From Aromatoleum sp. (GTDB taxonomy: Bacteria > Pseudomonadota > Gammaproteobacteria > Burkholderiales > Casimicrobiaceae), in the NCBI GenBank assembly GCA_010365205.1, contig JAAFGU010000337.1, positions 1 to 5,582 on the forward strand: a DNA stretch of 5,582 bases, in the 5' to 3' direction. Position 1 is the first letter of the stretch. The number at the start of each line of letters is the position of its first letter. The position numbers and the translations under genes are program-made. Under the pieces are notes generated by a model, which saw nothing but the letters and a program-made list of their open reading frames with translations, did no database searches and had not been told where the DNA came from. This document shows, one piece after another, positions 4,919-5,582 of the stretch.

Positions 4919-5582
4919 TCAGCGTGGATGGAATGCGCCGAGCACACGCGGCCCGCGCGCGCCGGTCACGGCTGTAAGATTGCCGGGCCGGCCGGCGAGA
5001 AACTCGCGCGCGAGCCAGGCGAAGGCCAGCGCTTCGACGTATTCGACGGCCACGCCGTGCGCGGCCGTCGTGCCCAGCGATCGTGGCGCGAGTTCGGACG
5101 CGAGCGCATCCATCAATCCGGGATTGTTCGCACCGCCGCCGCAGACCAGCACCTCGGTCGCTCCGGGGCATTCGGTGCGCAGCGCATCTGCGATCGTACG
5201 CGCGGTCAGCGCGAGCAACGTCGCCTGGACGTCGGCCGGAGGCAAGCCGCGATCGGCGAGCCGCGCATCGAGCCACTCGGCATGGAAGAGATCGCGCCCC
5301 GTGCTCTTCGGCGGCGGCAACGCGAAAAACGGCTCGTCGAGCAATCGGGCGAGCAGCAGGTCGTCGACGCGGCCACTCGCGGCCCAGGCACCGTCGCGGT
5401 CGAACGGTTCGCCCCGATGGCGCGCGCACCATAGGTCCATCAGCACATTGCCCGGTCCGGTATCGAACCCACCTGCGAGGCCGCGAGGCGGCAGGTCGGT
5501 GAGATTCGCGATTCCACCGACGTTGACGACGGCGCGATGCGCGGCGCCGCCGAAGAGCGCCGCATGAAACGCCGGGACCAGC
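4919..5582 (-). CDS. anmK: Anhydro-N-acetylmuramic acid kinase (C-terminal part; runs off right edge)
   Basis: The visible 220 residues are roughly the C-terminal 60 percent of an enzyme normally about 370-390 residues long; the N-terminus, with the start and first ATPase motifs, lies beyond 5582. AnmK hydrolyses the 1,6-anhydro bond of anhydroMurNAc and phosphorylates it to MurNAc-6-phosphate, returning peptidoglycan fragments to metabolism in the cytoplasm. Motifs (numbered from the first visible codon): VNVGGIANLT at 19-28, GFDTGPGNVLMD at 38-49, PPKSTGRDLF near 90-99, VCGGGANNP at 146-154, and the family ending VEALAFAWLAREFLAGRPGN followed by TGARGPRVLGAFHP. The stop at 4919-4921 is intact. 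It is upstream of the BDH gene on the same strand with a 15-base gap. Confidence 0.95.
   Translation of the reverse strand, partial: LVPAFHAALFGGAAHRAVVNVGGIANLTDLPPRGLAGGFDTGPGNVLMDLWCARHRGEPFDRDGAWAASGRVDDLLLARLLDEPFFALPPPKSTGRDLFHAEWLDARLADRGLPPADVQATLLALTARTIADALRTECPGATEVLVCGGGANNPGLMDALASELAPRSLGTTAAHGVAVEYVEALAFAWLAREFLAGRPGNLTAVTGARGPRVLGAFHPR

Noticed and set aside
3474..5432. A 652-codon open frame on the minus strand overlapping erpA, BDH and anmK
   Set aside because: It is an out-of-frame shadow of BDH and anmK in GC-rich DNA, very rich in Arg/Ala with no recognisable domain, and it also runs antisense through erpA.
4622..5567. Plus-strand frames of 270 and 276 codons across BDH and anmK
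   Set aside because: They are antisense to two clear enzyme genes with intact catalytic motifs and show no domain of their own.

Overview
The window is a GC-rich stretch of bacterial chromosome. Its gene content and order (rplM-rpsI, argC, a membrane coiled-coil protein gene, a bactofilin gene, erpA, with anmK on the opposite strand) and its protein sequences point to a betaproteobacterium of the Burkholderiales/Rhodocyclales type. I cannot fix the genus. Nearly all of it is ordinary core chromosome. The exception is the first ~90 bases, which carry a spaced 21-bp direct repeat and a TGT/ACA-type boundary that resemble the end of an IS21-family insertion sequence lying just upstream of the ribosomal-protein promoter.

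Layout, left to right. Bases 1-89 are a probable mobile-element end. Bases 100-129 are a sigma70-type promoter for the plus-strand pair rplM (L13) and rpsI (S9), which ends in a strong hairpin terminator at 1013-1039. argC (arginine biosynthesis) follows from an extended -10 promoter. Next is a two-gene unit: a single-pass membrane protein with a long coiled coil (resembling DUF6776), then a bactofilin whose Shine-Dalgarno overlaps the upstream stop codon. erpA (Fe-S cluster carrier) has its own promoter at 3587-3616 and ends at a strong terminator at 4015-4046. From there the strand switches: a D-3-hydroxybutyrate dehydrogenase gene (4124-4903) and the C-terminal part of anmK (running off the right edge) lie on the minus strand, convergent with erpA, and are only 15 bases apart, so they are probably co-transcribed.

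Functionally the genes cover translation (L13, S9), arginine synthesis (ArgC), cell-envelope/cytoskeleton structure (membrane coiled-coil protein plus bactofilin), Fe-S maturation (ErpA), polyhydroxybutyrate/ketone-body metabolism (BDH) and peptidoglycan recycling (AnmK). No CRISPR, tRNA, rRNA, phage gene or defence system is visible. The most interesting points are the mobile-element end beside an essential ribosomal promoter, and the tightly coupled membrane-protein/bactofilin pair. The latter has the same broad architecture as known bactofilin partners but lacks a recognisable peptidase domain.
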